A stretch of DNA of 64,000 nucleotides from Roseburia sp. CAG:10041_57 (GCA_001916965.1 MNTL01000051.1:54396-118395), one strand, 5' to 3'; counted from the first letter of the stretch, positions 43,829-52,945 are shown. Translations and numbers: made by a program. Notes: generated by a model not told the origin, from the sequence alone.

Positions 43829-45199
43829 TTATTCGCTGCTTTCTTCATAACCGGTATCCGGCAGAAGTTCTACCTGAGGATCTTCTAATACTTCTTCTGT
43901 ATAGGTTTCTCCGGCTGCCTGGGTCTTAATCTGCTCTGAAAGACTCTTCAGTTCTGTATTGGCATCCGCTCCATCCCATACCTTGGCAAAGCAGATCTCC
44001 AATTCTACCCAGAAATTACTGGTCTCCGTCAGCTTGGGAATAGGTACTGAATCAATATAATTCTGCACAAATGCCAGCTGTCTGTCATCTTCATAAGAAG
44101 TCTGTAGTCTGGCGGGGAGCTTGCCTGTCATTTCATACAGATCCTCACTGCCCTGTTCAGACAGGAATTCCACAAACTGATTGGCAATGTCCTTCTGCCC
44201 GGAATACCCATTGATAACCAATGCATTGGTAACAGACATGCCTTTGGTAATCATATCCTGATTGATATCCGGAAGCTTGGCAATTCCATATTCATAATCG
44301 AATTCCCCTTTTTCGGAAGCCTCTTCCAGACGTTTCAGGCAATCACTTGTAGCAATTGTGTATATCGTCTTACCCTCCAGAAATTCCTGGATAACGGAAT
44401 CATAGCTGGATTCCTTGGTATCAATGGAGAAGAACTGGTTCATCTCCTGATATACCTTTAGGCTGGCGATAGACTGCGTATTATAAATATCAATATGACT
44501 CTTATCGTCTCCTGCATCTCCACCAACAGAAATATAGTTACCGATAAAGAAATAATTATAAAAGATATCTGATACATCCCATCTGAAGAAATACTCTACA
44601 TTCTCCGGTGTGGAATACTGGTCTGCTATGGTCAGTATATCCGCTATGGAGGAAGGAATCAGGGAATCTGCATTCTCAAGTCCAGCCTCTGCCGCAATCT
44701 GGTTCAGATAGGTCTTATTATATAAAAGTGCACTTGTTTCAAAATACAACGGATAACCTACATAGTTACCATGATAGCTCACTGCATTTCTGGCTGCCTG
44801 GCTAAACAAAGTACTGTCTTCCAGTATCTTTGTATTGTTAATTGGTGTGGCAAGACCAGCCAAATATGCCTTTTCCAGCGAATCATTACTGAGAATATAC
44901 ACATCCGGGGGCGTCTCTTCATCTGAAAGGCTCGCCTGATTGATTGCTTCTAGATATTCCAGTCCTGATACAAGCTTCGTCTCCACTCTGACATCTGTGG
45001 CATTATAGAAATCCAATGCCTTGTTATTGAGATAATCCGTAAGGGAATCATCCGTATACCACAGATGAATGGTCTCCTTATGCCAATCCAGAAGATTCAT
45101 CCCGTCAGAAACCGGTGTCAATAATGTAATACCTGCAATCATTGCAGCCAGTACCAGAATCACTGCCAGTACTGAAATCCATCTTTTTCTTAAATTCAT
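43829..45199 (-). CDS. Orphan extracellular sugar-binding-like protein with membrane anchor
   Basis: 456 aa. An N-terminal basic stretch and a single hydrophobic helix (about residues 8-28) have no lipobox cysteine, so it is anchored rather than lipidated. The remainder is a family-1 solute-binding fold (IHLWYTDDSLTDYLNNKALDFYNATDVRVETKLVSGLEYLEAINQA; PDVYILSNDSLEKAYLAGLATPI). The acidic C-terminus (VELLPDTGYEESSE) is unusual. No permease or ATPase gene is near; neighbours are argD and a DMT protein. It may serve as a sensor or accessory receptor instead of an importer subunit. GGAG lies seven bases before ATG 45199. Confidence 0.8.
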   Translation of the reverse strand: MNLRKRWISVLAVILVLAAMIAGITLLTPVSDGMNLLDWHKETIHLWYTDDSLTDYLNNKALDFYNATDVRVETKLVSGLEYLEAINQASLSDEETPPDVYILSNDSLEKAYLAGLATPINNTKILEDSTLFSQAARNAVSYHGNYVGYPLYFETSALLYNKTYLNQIAAEAGLENADSLIPSSIADILTIADQYSTPENVEYFFRWDVSDIFYNYFFIGNYISVGGDAGDDKSHIDIYNTQSIASLKVYQEMNQFFSIDTKESSYDSVIQEFLEGKTIYTIATSDCLKRLEEASEKGEFDYEYGIAKLPDINQDMITKGMSVTNALVINGYSGQKDIANQFVEFLSEQGSEDLYEMTGKLPARLQTSYEDDRQLAFVQNYIDSVPIPKLTETSNFWVELEICFAKVWDGADANTELKSLSEQIKTQAAGETYTEEVLEDPQVELLPDTGYEESSE

Positions 45200-45240
45200 G
45201 TGCATTCTCCATGTCGCTATTGCCCACTTAGCAGGGGCTT

Positions 45241-46437
45241 TTATTCAGCTTCAGCCAGACATGCATCCAGAATTGTTATCATTTCATCTACATTTTCTTT
45301 AGAAACTGTAAGTGCCGGGATAAATCGGATTACATGTGTGCCTGCATTAATTAAGAGAAGTCCTTTGTCCAATGCCTTGTGGATAATTCCTGCTACCGGC
45401 TTATCACATTCCAGTCCCTGCAACAGACCAAGACCTCTGTGTTCTTTCACGAAATCATATTTTAACACAAGTTCATCCAATTTACCAGCCAGATATTCAC
45501 CGACTTCTTTTACATTATCCAGAATATTCTCTTCTTCAAAAAGGTCAATTACCTTGGATACGGCTGCACAGGCAAGCGGGTTGCCACCATAAGTACTTCC
45601 GTGATCTCCACTTGTAAGAGAGTTCTGTGCCACCTTCTCTGTCATCATAAAGGCGCCCACAGGAACACCACAGCCCAAAGCCTTGGCACTTGTCATGATA
45701 TCCGGCTTGATACCATAACGCTGCCATGCATACATATAGCCGGTTCTTCCCATACCGCACTGAATCTCATCCAGAATCAGGAGAATGTCTTTTTCTTCAC
45801 AAAGTGCCTTTACCTTGGACATAAATTCTTCTGTAGCAGGGTAAATGCCGCCTTCTCCCTGAACAGTCTCGAATATGATCGCGCAGGTCTTATCTGTTAC
45901 CTGTGCCATTACACTGTCAAAATCGTTCAACTCTGCGAACTTGATATTGCCGATCAGTGGCTCAAAAGCCTCTCTGTAATGAGGATTGCCTGTAACCGCA
46001 AGGGCTCCCATAGTTCTGCCGTGGAAGGAATGATTCATGGCAATGATCTCATGATCTGTTGTGCCATCCTTGAGGTATGCATATTTTCTTGCAGCCTTAA
46101 TCGCTCCTTCGATTGCTTCTGTACCACTGTTGGTAAAGAATACTCTGTCCATACCTGATATCTTCTTGATCTTTCTTGCTGCTTCAATCGCAGGTACATT
46201 GTAATAATAGTTGGATGTATGGATGACCTTATCAATCTGTGCTTTCAGTGCATCATTATATGCTTTGTTGTTATAGCCCAGTGCAAAAACAGCAATACCG
46301 GATACGAAATCCAGATATTCTCTGCCATCCAGGTCATAGAGATGCACACCATCCCCCTTATCCCATACAATCTGATAACGGTTATAGGTATGAAGCAGAT
46401 CCTTCTCCGCCTCGTCGATATATTCTTTCATATTCAT
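45241..46437 (-). CDS. argD: Acetylornithine aminotransferase
   Basis: A 398-aa PLP enzyme making N-acetylornithine from N-acetylglutamate semialdehyde. Class-III aminotransferase marks: FTNSGTEAIEGAIKAARKY, NHSFHGRT, LILDEIQCGMGRTGYMYAWQRYGIKPDIMTSAKALGCGVPVG with the PLP lysine in SAKALG, and GDHGSTYGGNPLACAAV. It is the last gene of the GNAT-argJ-argB-argD operon, 17 bp after argB. Confidence 0.95.
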   Translation of the reverse strand: MNMKEYIDEAEKDLLHTYNRYQIVWDKGDGVHLYDLDGREYLDFVSGIAVFALGYNNKAYNDALKAQIDKVIHTSNYYYNVPAIEAARKIKKISGMDRVFFTNSGTEAIEGAIKAARKYAYLKDGTTDHEIIAMNHSFHGRTMGALAVTGNPHYREAFEPLIGNIKFAELNDFDSVMAQVTDKTCAIIFETVQGEGGIYPATEEFMSKVKALCEEKDILLILDEIQCGMGRTGYMYAWQRYGIKPDIMTSAKALGCGVPVGAFMMTEKVAQNSLTSGDHGSTYGGNPLACAAVSKVIDLFEEENILDNVKEVGEYLAGKLDELVLKYDFVKEHRGLGLLQGLECDKPVAGIIHKALDKGLLLINAGTHVIRFIPALTVSKENVDEMITILDACLAEAE

Positions 46438-46454
46438 GGCAGCTGTTCTCCTTC

Positions 46455-47360
46455 CTACAGAATCTTATCCACTTCATCATCTTTGACAATAGCTGTTCCG
46501 ATACCTTTCTGGGTAAATATCTCCAGTAAAAGGCAATGAGGAATACGGCCATCCAAGATATGTACACGATTAACACCATTCTTGATCGCTGAAGTGCAGT
46601 TTGCAAGCTTTGGAAGCATACCGCCACCGATAAATCCATCATTGATCAGCTGATCCGCCTCAGAAGCAGACAGTCTGGAAATGAAGGAAGACTTATCATT
46701 GATGTCCTTATACAGCCCTTCAATATCTGTCAGGAATGCCAGCTTTTCAGCTCCTACGGCTTTTGCAATGGCGCATGCTGCATCGTCTGCATTGATATTG
46801 TAGGTCTGGAAATTATCATCCATACCGATAGGCGCTACGATAGGCAGGAAATCTCTCTCCAGCAGATCATAGAGAATCTTGGGGTCTACGTCCTTGATAT
46901 CACCTACAAAACCGATATCTTCCCCATTGGAGTACTTCTTGTCTACCTTTAATAAACCGCCGTCCTTACCACTGATACCTACAGCCTTGACCCCCAGCTC
47001 CTGTACCATGGATACAAGCCCTTTATTTACTTTATTCAAGACCATTTCTGCGATTTCCATGGTCTCTGCATCTGTAACACGAAGACCATTGACGAACTTG
47101 GCTTCCTTGCCTACCTTGCCTACCCAGCGGCTGATCTCCTTACCGCCACCATGCACGATAATCGGCTTGAAACCTACTAATTTCAGAAGTGTCACATCCT
47201 TAATGACATTCTTCTGCAATTCTTCACTGCTCATGGCGCTTCCGCCGTACTTTACAACAATGATCTTTCTATTAAAACGCTGGATGTAAGGCAGTGCCTC
47301 TATCAGGACTTCTGCTTTTGATAAAATCTCTTCCATGTTCTTTTCCATTATATTACCCAT
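46455..47360 (-). CDS. argB: Acetylglutamate kinase
   Basis: 301 aa, phosphorylating N-acetylglutamate. The amino-acid kinase fold is seen in IIVVKYGGSAM (nucleotide Lys and GG), KPIIVHGGGKEISRWV, NADDAACAIAKAVGAEKLAFLTDIEGL and GGMLPKLANCTSAI. The N-terminal helix (EEILSKAEVLIEALPYIQRFN) suggests the arginine-inhibited hexameric form. The true start may be ATG 47348 or 47336, because the first ATG almost touches the AAAGG site. Confidence 0.95.
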   Translation of the reverse strand: MGNIMEKNMEEILSKAEVLIEALPYIQRFNRKIIVVKYGGSAMSSEELQKNVIKDVTLLKLVGFKPIIVHGGGKEISRWVGKVGKEAKFVNGLRVTDAETMEIAEMVLNKVNKGLVSMVQELGVKAVGISGKDGGLLKVDKKYSNGEDIGFVGDIKDVDPKILYDLLERDFLPIVAPIGMDDNFQTYNINADDAACAIAKAVGAEKLAFLTDIEGLYKDINDKSSFISRLSASEADQLINDGFIGGGMLPKLANCTSAIKNGVNRVHILDGRIPHCLLLEIFTQKGIGTAIVKDDEVDKIL

Positions 47361-47389
47361 ACCTTTCCAATATCTGAATAATTACGAAT

Positions 47390-48613
47390 TTAAGAGCGGT
47401 AATCTGCGTTAATCTTGACATAATCATAAGTCAGGTCACAGCCCCAGGCTGTCGCCTCTGCTTCTCCCTCATGCATGTCAACGTATACTGTTACTGCATC
47501 AGCTTTCATGATCTGTAATGCCTTTTCTTCATCAAATACAATTGGTGTACCGTGGTCAAATACCTGTAATCTGCCATTTTCACTTTCAAAGAAAAGTTCA
47601 ACATCATTCTGATCGAACTGTGCTCCTGAATAACCCATTGCACACAGAAAACGTCCAAAGTTCGCATCACAGCCATAAATGGCAGCTTTGGATAAGTTGG
47701 AGCCGACAATTGCTCTTGAAAGAGTCCTTGCATCTTCCTTGGACCTGGCATTCACAACCTTTGCTTCAAAAAGCTTCGTAGCGCCTTCTCCGTCGCCAGC
47801 CATCTTCTTAGCCAGATAGGTACATACATAGTTCAGTGCTTCAAAGAACTTGTCATATGCTTCACCCTTCTGGGTAACTTCTGTATTGCCAGCCATGCCA
47901 TTCGCCATAACAAGGCAGGTATCATTGGTGGAAGTATCGCCATCTACCGTAATCATGTTAAAGGTATCTACTACACTTGTACTGAGCGCTTCCTGAAGGA
48001 GTTCTTTGGAGATTGCCATATCTGTGGTGATATATGCAAGCATGGTACACATATTGGGATGAATCATACCGGAGCCCTTGCTCATACCACCTACCGTAAT
48101 TTCTTTGCCATCCAGTTCAAAAGACACTGCGATCTCCTTGGAAATCGTATCTGTTGTCATAATGGAGCATGCTGCTGTATGTCCTGCCTCCAGTGTATCT
48201 GACTTGGCTTCTACGAGCTTGGCAATACCTGCCTCAATACGATCCATGGGAAGCTGCATGCCGATGACACCTGTGGAACCAACCAGTACTGCTTCTGCGG
48301 GAATCCCAAGAAGCCTGCCTGTCACTTCTGCTTCCCTGCGGCAGTAGTCCAGTCCCTGCTTGCCTGTACACGCATTGGCAATTCCTGCATTTACTACAAC
48401 TGCCTGTGCATATTCACTGTTTGCCACAATATCTCTATCCCATAATACAGGAGCAGCCTTTACCACATTCGTAGTAAAAGTACCTGCTGCCTTGCAAGGC
48501 ACCTTACTGTATACCATTGCCATATCTTTTCTGTTCTGATACTTAATTGCAGCCTCTGCACCTGCTGCCTCAAATCCTTTTGCTGCGGTAACACCGCCAT
48601 CAATAACTTTCAT
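47390..48613 (-). CDS. argJ: Bifunctional ornithine acetyltransferase / N-acetylglutamate synthase
   Basis: A 407-aa enzyme of the acetyl-recycling arginine pathway. It is made as a precursor that cleaves itself before a Thr; the site is visible as CTMLAYITTD near residue 185. Other family segments: KVPCKAAGTFTTNVVKAAPV, VNAGIANACTGKQGL, TVDGDTSTNDT and GCDANFGRFLCAMGYSG. The start at 48613 follows GGAGG by about eight bases. It lies between the GNAT gene and argB. Confidence 0.95.
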   Translation of the reverse strand: MKVIDGGVTAAKGFEAAGAEAAIKYQNRKDMAMVYSKVPCKAAGTFTTNVVKAAPVLWDRDIVANSEYAQAVVVNAGIANACTGKQGLDYCRREAEVTGRLLGIPAEAVLVGSTGVIGMQLPMDRIEAGIAKLVEAKSDTLEAGHTAACSIMTTDTISKEIAVSFELDGKEITVGGMSKGSGMIHPNMCTMLAYITTDMAISKELLQEALSTSVVDTFNMITVDGDTSTNDTCLVMANGMAGNTEVTQKGEAYDKFFEALNYVCTYLAKKMAGDGEGATKLFEAKVVNARSKEDARTLSRAIVGSNLSKAAIYGCDANFGRFLCAMGYSGAQFDQNDVELFFESENGRLQVFDHGTPIVFDEEKALQIMKADAVTVYVDMHEGEAEATAWGCDLTYDYVKINADYRS

Positions 48614-48636
48614 CTGCATGACCTCCTTTGTTCTGA

Positions 48637-49080
48637 TTACTGGTTAAATGCAATAATGTTTTCCTTATTTAATATAAAATCATAATAATTTCTGTCTTCA
48701 CGTTCTACCCATCCCACATGATGCCAGAAGGCGTTGCCTTCATCATTCTGTGTAAAGGCAATAAGATAGACCTTATTGATCTGTTCTTTTCTCAACGCTT
48801 CCATACAGAAGACAACCATTGTCTTGCCAATACCGCGTCTTCGGTAAGCAGGGTCTACACATACATGATAGAGGCATCCCTGTCTGCCATCATGTCCACA
48901 CAGAATCGCACCTACAATCCTGCCATCTTCCACTGCTACTACGCTGGTAGTAGGATTACGGCGAAGGAAACGCTCCACACCTTCTCTGGAATCATCAATA
49001 CTTCTGATTGCAAAGCCTTTGATCTTCATCCACAGAGCATGTACCTCTTCATAATCCTCAATCGTCATCAACCGTACCAT
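48637..49080 (-). CDS. GNAT-family N-acetyltransferase heading the arginine operon
   Basis: 147 aa with the acetyl-CoA-binding signature VDPAYRRRGIGKTMVVFCMEAL (RxxGxG/A) and a C-terminal NEGNAFWHHVGWVEREDRNYYDF. It is the first gene of the operon and only 23 bp before argJ, so it may take part in N-acetylglutamate formation or in acetylating a related amino acid. The substrate is not shown by sequence. Upstream lie ArgR-type boxes shared with divergent argG. Confidence 0.85.
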   Translation of the reverse strand: MVRLMTIEDYEEVHALWMKIKGFAIRSIDDSREGVERFLRRNPTTSVVAVEDGRIVGAILCGHDGRQGCLYHVCVDPAYRRRGIGKTMVVFCMEALRKEQINKVYLIAFTQNDEGNAFWHHVGWVEREDRNYYDFILNKENIIAFNQ

Positions 49081-49178
49081 TTCATTACACCAATCTTTCT
49101 ACATATTAAAAGGCATTTCGAGCCTATCTTTTATCTTAACTGAATCCCTGATGAAATACAACATTTTTACCATATTTT

Positions 49179-49196
49179 AGTGAATATTTATTCGTA
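49179..49196. promoter_or_regulatory. ArgR-type box 1
   Basis: AGTGAATATTTATTCGTA fits the ARG box core TGNATWWWWATNCA with one mismatch. It lies about 100 bp upstream of the GNAT-arg operon. Confidence 0.55.
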
Positions 49197-49224
49197 CAAT
49201 TTTTTTCATGGTTTTTTTGTATTG

Positions 49225-49242
49225 TTTGTATTTTTATACATT
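49225..49242. promoter_or_regulatory. ArgR-type box 2
   Basis: TTTGTATTTTTATACATT matches TNTGNATWWWWATNCANA at every position but the last; the core is a perfect palindrome TGTAT-TTTT-ATACA. Confidence 0.65.
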
Positions 49243-49307
49243 TTATTATGTATATTATGCAGTTGTATTTGATTATTTTACACTTTTTATAGAATTTGTC
49301 AATAGTT

Positions 49308-49325
49308 TATGCATAATATTTCACT
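49308..49325. promoter_or_regulatory. ArgR-type box 3 next to the argG -35
   Basis: TATGCATAATATTTCACT has the TGNAT-4-xTNCA layout with one core mismatch, directly abutting the argG -35 element. Confidence 0.45.
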
Positions 49326-49353
49326 TGATTTATTTCATTATATGTTGTATATT
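49325..49353 (+). promoter_or_regulatory. Promoter of argG
   Basis: TTGATT, 17 nt, TATATT, about 70 nt before the argG start. Confidence 0.55.
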
Positions 49354-49426
49354 ATTTCCATGAGCAATATGCATACAGGCATAGACATCAATGTGAAAAC
49401 ATATCACGAACAAAGGAGATATCATT

Positions 49427-50650
49427 ATGAAAGAAAAAGTTGTATTAGCTTATTCCGGCGGACTGGATACCACAGCTATTATTCCCTGGTTAAAGGAGAA
49501 CTACGATTATGATGTAGTCTGCGTCTGCGTTGACTGTGGTCAGGGCGAAGAGCTGGATGGTCTGGATGCAAGAGCCAAGGCATGCGGTGCTGAGAAGCTC
49601 TACATTGAGAATGTAGTAGATGAATTCTGCGACGATTATATCGTTCCATGTGTACAGGCTCACGCTGTATATGAGAATAAATATTTATTAGGTACTTCCA
49701 TGGCAAGACCTCTGATTGCCAAGAAATTAGTAGAGATTGCCAGAAAAGAAGGCGCTGTGGCAATCTGTCATGGTGCTACAGGTAAGGGTAATGACCAGAT
49801 CCGTTTCGAGCTGGGTATCAAAGCTCTGGCTCCTGATATCAAGATCATTGCTCCCTGGAGAAATGACAAGTGGAAAATGGATTCCCGTGAATCTGAGATC
49901 GAATACTGCAAGGCTCATGGCATCCACCTTCCTTTCTCTACAGATTCTTCTTACAGCCGTGACCGTAACATCTGGCACATCAGCCATGAAGGTCTTGAGC
50001 TGGAAGATCCTTCCAACGAACCTAACTATGATCATCTTCTTGTTCTTGGTACAACTCCTGAGAAAGCTCCTGAGAAGGGCGAGTATGTAACCATGACTTT
50101 TGAAAAAGGTGTTCCTACTTCTGTAAACGGTCAGAAAATGAAAGTATCTGACATCATCAGAGAGTTAAACAGACTGGGCGGCAAGCATGGTGTTGGTATC
50201 GTAGATATCGTAGAGAACCGTGTTGTAGGCATGAAGTCCCGTGGTGTATATGAGACACCTGGCGGAACTATCCTGATGGAAGCTCATCAGCAGCTGGAAG
50301 AACTGGTTCTTGACCGTGATACATACAGCCTGAAGAAAGAATTAAGCAACGAATTTGCAAATGTTGTATACGAAGGCAAATGGTTCACACCGAAGCGTGA
50401 AGCCCTGCAGGCATTCATGGAAAAGACACAGGAATACGTAACCGGTGAAGTTAAGTTCAAGCTCTACAAGGGCAATATCATCAAAGCCGGTGAGACAAGT
50501 CCTTACTCTCTCTACAATGAAAGCCTTGCTTCCTTCACAACAGGCGATCTGTATGACCATCATGATGCAGAAGGCTTCATTAACCTGTTTGGTCTGTCTC
50601 TGAAGGTTCGTGCTATGAAGATGCAGGAAGTTAAGAACAATAATAAATAA
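49427..50650 (+). CDS. argG: Argininosuccinate synthase
   Basis: A 407-aa enzyme joining citrulline and aspartate with ATP. The N-terminal ATP motif AYSGGLDTTAIIPWL, HGATGKGNDQIRFE and the substrate loop segments (SYSRDRNIWHISHEG; MKSRGVYETPGG) are all intact. AAAGGAG lies seven bases upstream of the ATG. It is divergent from the argJBD operon with shared ArgR boxes. argH is not next to it. Confidence 0.96.
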   Translation: MKEKVVLAYSGGLDTTAIIPWLKENYDYDVVCVCVDCGQGEELDGLDARAKACGAEKLYIENVVDEFCDDYIVPCVQAHAVYENKYLLGTSMARPLIAKKLVEIARKEGAVAICHGATGKGNDQIRFELGIKALAPDIKIIAPWRNDKWKMDSRESEIEYCKAHGIHLPFSTDSSYSRDRNIWHISHEGLELEDPSNEPNYDHLLVLGTTPEKAPEKGEYVTMTFEKGVPTSVNGQKMKVSDIIRELNRLGGKHGVGIVDIVENRVVGMKSRGVYETPGGTILMEAHQQLEELVLDRDTYSLKKELSNEFANVVYEGKWFTPKREALQAFMEKTQEYVTGEVKFKLYKGNIIKAGETSPYSLYNESLASFTTGDLYDHHDAEGFINLFGLSLKVRAMKMQEVKNNNK

Positions 50651-50661
50651 GGAATAACACT

Positions 50662-50955
50662 ATGATTGTAATCAGTATCATTACAGGCTATCTGGTTATT
50701 ATGAATCTGATCGGTTTCGCAGTCATGGGCATTGATAAAAGGCGTGCGGTAAAAAGGCTCTGGAGAATTCCAGAGTCTACGCTTTTTATTGTTGCACTGA
50801 TTGGCGGAAGCCTCGGTTCCATAATTGGTATGTATTTCTTCCATCACAAGACAAGGCACTGGTATTTCGTATACGGGATGCCTTTTATTCTTCTTGTGCA
50901 GATTGCCGCAGTTGCAGCTCTTTACTATTCACCGTTTCATTTCGAATTTTTTTAA
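50662..50955 (+). CDS. DUF1294 membrane protein
   Basis: 97 aa, three membrane helices. The signature GFAVMGIDKRRAVKRLWRIPESTLFIVALIGGSLGSIIGMYFFHHKT is that of DUF1294 proteins (unknown role, sometimes fused to cold-shock domains). It begins 11 bp after argG and is likely read through from it. Confidence 0.85.
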   Translation: MIVISIITGYLVIMNLIGFAVMGIDKRRAVKRLWRIPESTLFIVALIGGSLGSIIGMYFFHHKTRHWYFVYGMPFILLVQIAAVAALYYSPFHFEFF

Positions 50956-50970
50956 GGAGGGATTGACACC

Positions 50971-51687
50971 ATGCATATCGCTATCTGCGATGATAATATT
51001 GCGGACCGAAAGCATCTGGAACGTCTGCTTTCAAGAGAATCCGATAAGCGTATGGGAACCCCTAATCTATTGTATGTGGATTCCTATGGGGACAGGGAAC
51101 ATTTTCTGTTCCACCCGCTCATGTACGACATGATATTTATGGACATGTCCGAAAGTCCTGCTTTGACAGCAGAAATCGTTGCTACCATTACAGAAATGGG
51201 GTTTACAGCACCTATCGTACTGTATTCATCCAAAATAGACTATACGCAGCTGCCTGACCTTCCACCAAATGTCATCCATCAGAAGAAGCCATATCTTCCT
51301 GGTCCTCTGCCAGAGCTTCTGGCTTTGGGTGATGCCCATGTACAGGGGCATATTGAAACGATATCCTTGCATCTTACTGATGGATACGAACATAATATTC
51401 CGGTGCGGGATATTATGTATTATACACCCAGAGAAGACGGAAATGCCCTCTATATGAAAGATGGTACTTTCGTAGCAGTGACAGAAGATGCCGGCCAGGT
51501 CCAGTTGTTGACAGAGCCTTATAAAGAATTCTGCCGTATCAATAAAAAAGTAATTGTCAACATGCGATTTATCTCCATGCTGACTCCCATTACAGTTATG
51601 ATGCAGGATTATCGTGAATTCCACTATTCACCATTGCGCTATTCAGAATTAAAATTTTTACGTGAAGAAGTCAACGACATGGATTAA
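50971..51687 (+). CDS. LytTR-family response regulator
   Basis: 238 aa. The receiver starts MHIAICDDNIADRKHL with the acidic pair and has the phospho-acceptor Asp in DMIFMDMSES. A LytTR DNA-binding domain occupies about 130-238 (HLTDGYEHNIPVRDIMYYTPREDGNALYMKDG...FCRINKKVIVNMRFI). No sensor kinase gene is adjacent. The TAA stop codon is part of a MITE-end-like sequence (TAACTATTCAGG), so the C-terminus may have been set by insertion. AAGGAGG lies upstream of the start. Confidence 0.88.
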   Translation: MHIAICDDNIADRKHLERLLSRESDKRMGTPNLLYVDSYGDREHFLFHPLMYDMIFMDMSESPALTAEIVATITEMGFTAPIVLYSSKIDYTQLPDLPPNVIHQKKPYLPGPLPELLALGDAHVQGHIETISLHLTDGYEHNIPVRDIMYYTPREDGNALYMKDGTFVAVTEDAGQVQLLTEPYKEFCRINKKVIVNMRFISMLTPITVMMQDYREFHYSPLRYSELKFLREEVNDMD

Positions 51688-51730
51688 CTATTCAGGTTCA
51701 TGCAAAGTAACCACATGGGCAAAAATTTAA
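51685..51730. repeat. Decayed MITE copy overlapping the LytTR stop codon
   Basis: TAACTATTCAGG with CATGCAAA matches the inverted right end of the MITE, and GTAACCACAT, read in reverse, matches its internal ATGTGGTTAC. The other end is missing. Confidence 0.45.
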
Positions 51731-51760
51731 GGGAAACGTTACCCTGACGTTTCCCTTTTT
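51731..51760 (+). terminator. Terminator after the argG-DUF1294-LytTR unit
   Basis: GGGAAACGT/ACGTTTCCC stem with a 7-nt loop and five T's. A/T runs on both sides allow it to serve the convergent DegV gene too. Confidence 0.8.
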
Positions 51761-51770
51761 CATGTCTGTT

Positions 51771-52610
51771 CTATGCGGTTACGATCACACCGCCATCATT
51801 CGCATACATGCTGCTGATTCCTGCTGTGTCCATGATCAGTACGTCTTTAAACTTCACCTTTGACAGAATCTGTTCTTTCACACTATTGGCTCTTTCCGGA
51901 TTATTGCAATGTGTGATCATCAGGCATTTCTTCTCCGCATCAACCACATCCCTGACTACATGATCCACCATTTTAGCCAGTGCTTTCTTGATACCTACTG
52001 ACTGTCCCAGCTGTACGATACTTCCCTGGTCTCCTGCCATAACAGGCTTAATGCTTAATGTAGAGGCAACCAGTGCCTTGACACCCGAAAGTCTGCCATT
52101 CTTACGCAGTGTATCCAGATTATCCAATACAAAATAGGTATGCATCCCGTCTGTGAACTTCTCTATCTTCTCTGTAATCTCTTCGTATCCCATGCCTTCA
52201 TCTTCCCATCTGGCAATCTGCATGGCAATCTGTGTCTCACCGCAGGAAGCAGAACGGGAATCTACTACATAGATCTGCTTCTCACCATATGTCTCATGAT
52301 AAAGGTTCTTACCTAATACTGCGCTGTTATAGCTGCCACTGAGCTTGGAGGAAAGGGTCACTACATACACATGGTCTGCATCTGTCCGGTATGCTTCCAT
52401 ATATTTCTCCGGTGAAGGACATGCTGACCTGGGGCTGACAGGGCACTCTGCTACCGCCTGCAGGAACTCCTTCTGGTCAAATCCATCATCATCCAATCGC
52501 TCATAGGAATCTCCCACGATCAGCGTCAACGGAACAATCTCGTATCTGGGATCATGTTTTAATTCTTCCGGTAAATCACAGCAACTATCTACAACTATTT
52601 TATAGCTCAT
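51771..52610 (-). CDS. DegV family fatty-acid-binding protein
   Basis: 279 aa. The N-terminal YKIVVDSCCDLPEELKHDPRYEIVPLTLIVGDSY, the middle VVTLSSKLSGSYNSA and the C-terminal region with KPVMAG match DegV, which binds a fatty acid in a buried cleft. FakB proteins of this family present fatty acids to the kinase FakA, but no fakA is adjacent, so this may be one of several copies in the genome. The length is typical. Confidence 0.92.
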   Translation of the reverse strand: MSYKIVVDSCCDLPEELKHDPRYEIVPLTLIVGDSYERLDDDGFDQKEFLQAVAECPVSPRSACPSPEKYMEAYRTDADHVYVVTLSSKLSGSYNSAVLGKNLYHETYGEKQIYVVDSRSASCGETQIAMQIARWEDEGMGYEEITEKIEKFTDGMHTYFVLDNLDTLRKNGRLSGVKALVASTLSIKPVMAGDQGSIVQLGQSVGIKKALAKMVDHVVRDVVDAEKKCLMITHCNNPERANSVKEQILSKVKFKDVLIMDTAGISSMYANDGGVIVTA

Positions 52611-52817
52611 ATCTATATACCTCTTATATTAATCTTTACTATTTTATGTAGTTTTGAAAACTACATTTTATGTTAGCATATATTTTATCATTTGAAAAGA
52701 TGTTTTAAAAATAATTTGCACTACTTTACTTCAAATGTTACACTTAGAATAAATGGGACGAATTGTGCTGCATTATGATAGCTGCACAATTCTGTAACCG
52801 TCAATATTTCAATTTGT

Positions 52818-52945
52818 GTAACTATTCAGAACCCCATGCGCAAAATCGCATCTTTGATGCTTTACTTTTGCTTATGTGGTTACTTCGCCATATAAATTGT
52901 ATCAAATATGCTTATGCTTCAATTTGCATGGCTCTGAATAGTTAC
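52818..52945. mobile_element. MITE copy B with 8-bp target duplication
   Basis: 128 bp with ends GTAACTATTCAGAACC and GGCTCTGAATAGTTAC, flanked by perfect direct repeats CAATTTGT at 52810-52817 and 52946-52953. Its body matches copy A (8072-8236) near the left end (ATGCGCAAAATCGC) and in the right half (CGCCATATAAATTGT, TCAAATATGCTTAT, CAATTTGCATGGCTCTG). It lacks two hairpin stretches present in A. It is non-coding and sits in the 394-bp gap between DegV and DUF5721, of which the rest shows nothing distinctive. Confidence 0.87.
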
